Origin: an uncultured Bacteroidota bacterium
GTDB taxonomy: Bacteria > Bacteroidota > Bacteroidia > UBA7662
Direction of reading: 5' to 3'
Length of the DNA: 14,755 bases
NCBI GenBank assembly: GCA_903908015.1
Contig: CAIVQI010000167.1
Coordinates: 1-14,755 of the forward strand
Numbering within the stretch: position 1 is the first letter of the stretch; the number at the start of each line of letters is the position of its first letter. The notes beneath the pieces were generated by a model. It was not told where the DNA came from and searched no databases. It saw nothing but the letters and a program-made list of their open reading frames with translations. This document shows positions 14,652-14,755 of this stretch, in pieces. The position numbers and the translations under genes were made by a program.

Positions 14652-14755
14652 CTAGGAAAAGCCCTTTTGTGTAATCATCCGCTCAACTTCCTCCGCCTCA
14701 ATTTGGTGTATCGCTGCAATATCTGAAATTGCCATCCCTCTTTTGAATAGGTTGA
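14652..14755 (-). CDS. C-terminal tail of an unidentified gene, helix-turn-helix-like (partial)
   Basis: On the minus strand, one frame is open from the window edge to a TAG at 14654-14652, giving 33 residues that start NLFKRGMAISDIAAIHQIE and continue AEEVERMITQKGFS. The pattern GMxIxDIAxxxxIexEEVxRMI is a helix-turn-helix shape and resembles the C-terminal tail of Rpn-family PD-(D/E)XK nuclease/transposase proteins (for example kGxsieeIaeitglseeeIekl). With so few residues the family is only a suggestion. The gene is convergent with the UspA pair, 69 nt after the second one. Confidence 0.5.
   Translation of the reverse strand, partial: NLFKRGMAISDIAAIHQIEAEEVERMITQKGFS

Overview
The window looks like a chromosomal segment of a Bacteroidota bacterium. 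The grounds are promoter-like TAnnTTTG boxes in the intergenic regions, start codons mostly without a strong Shine-Dalgarno sequence, a Bacteroidota-style SLBB export protein and chain-length (Wzz-like) protein, a TlpA-like lipoprotein with a long beta-rich N-terminal part, and paired two-domain UspA proteins. By eye the base composition is moderate to fairly GC-rich. I cannot resolve the genus.

Region 1 (1-6076, minus strand) is a polysaccharide or O-antigen export and assembly operon. In transcription order it holds a Wza-like SLBB polysaccharide export protein, a Wzz-type chain-length protein without a kinase domain, a WecG/TagA/CpsF (GT26) glycosyltransferase, a Wzx-like flippase, and the first 59 codons of a family 2 glycosyltransferase that runs off the left edge. 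Gaps are 30-45 nt and the last pair overlaps, so co-transcription is likely. The first gene appears broken by a frameshift: the signal peptide and first ~53 residues (5867-6076) lie in a different frame from the rest (3387-5915).

Region 2 (6077-6518) is a 442-nt divergent intergenic region with candidate promoters in both directions and a 13-bp palindrome upstream of the plus-strand genes.

Region 3 (6519-12696, plus strand) holds kbl (2-amino-3-ketobutyrate CoA ligase), a TlpA/ResA-like thioredoxin-fold lipoprotein, and mfd (transcription-repair coupling factor). They are closely spaced and may share a transcript, although their functions are unrelated. Mfd carries an unusual low-complexity insertion encoded by 27-nt tandem repeats, just before its C-terminal regulatory domain.

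Region 4 (12697-14582, plus strand) holds two consecutive tandem-domain universal stress proteins, with a TAnnTTTG-type promoter box before the first. Only the second half of the first protein keeps a full ATP-binding glycine motif.

Region 5 (14583-14755) is a short gap and then, on the minus strand, the last 33 codons of a gene with a helix-turn-helix-like tail, possibly of the Rpn nuclease/transposase type.

I found no tRNA, rRNA, CRISPR array, insertion sequence or defence system. Most genes are ordinary. The points worth a second look are the frameshifted export gene, the Mfd repeat insertion, intragenic and intergenic structured elements in the polysaccharide operon, and a G8 tract in the lipoprotein gene.
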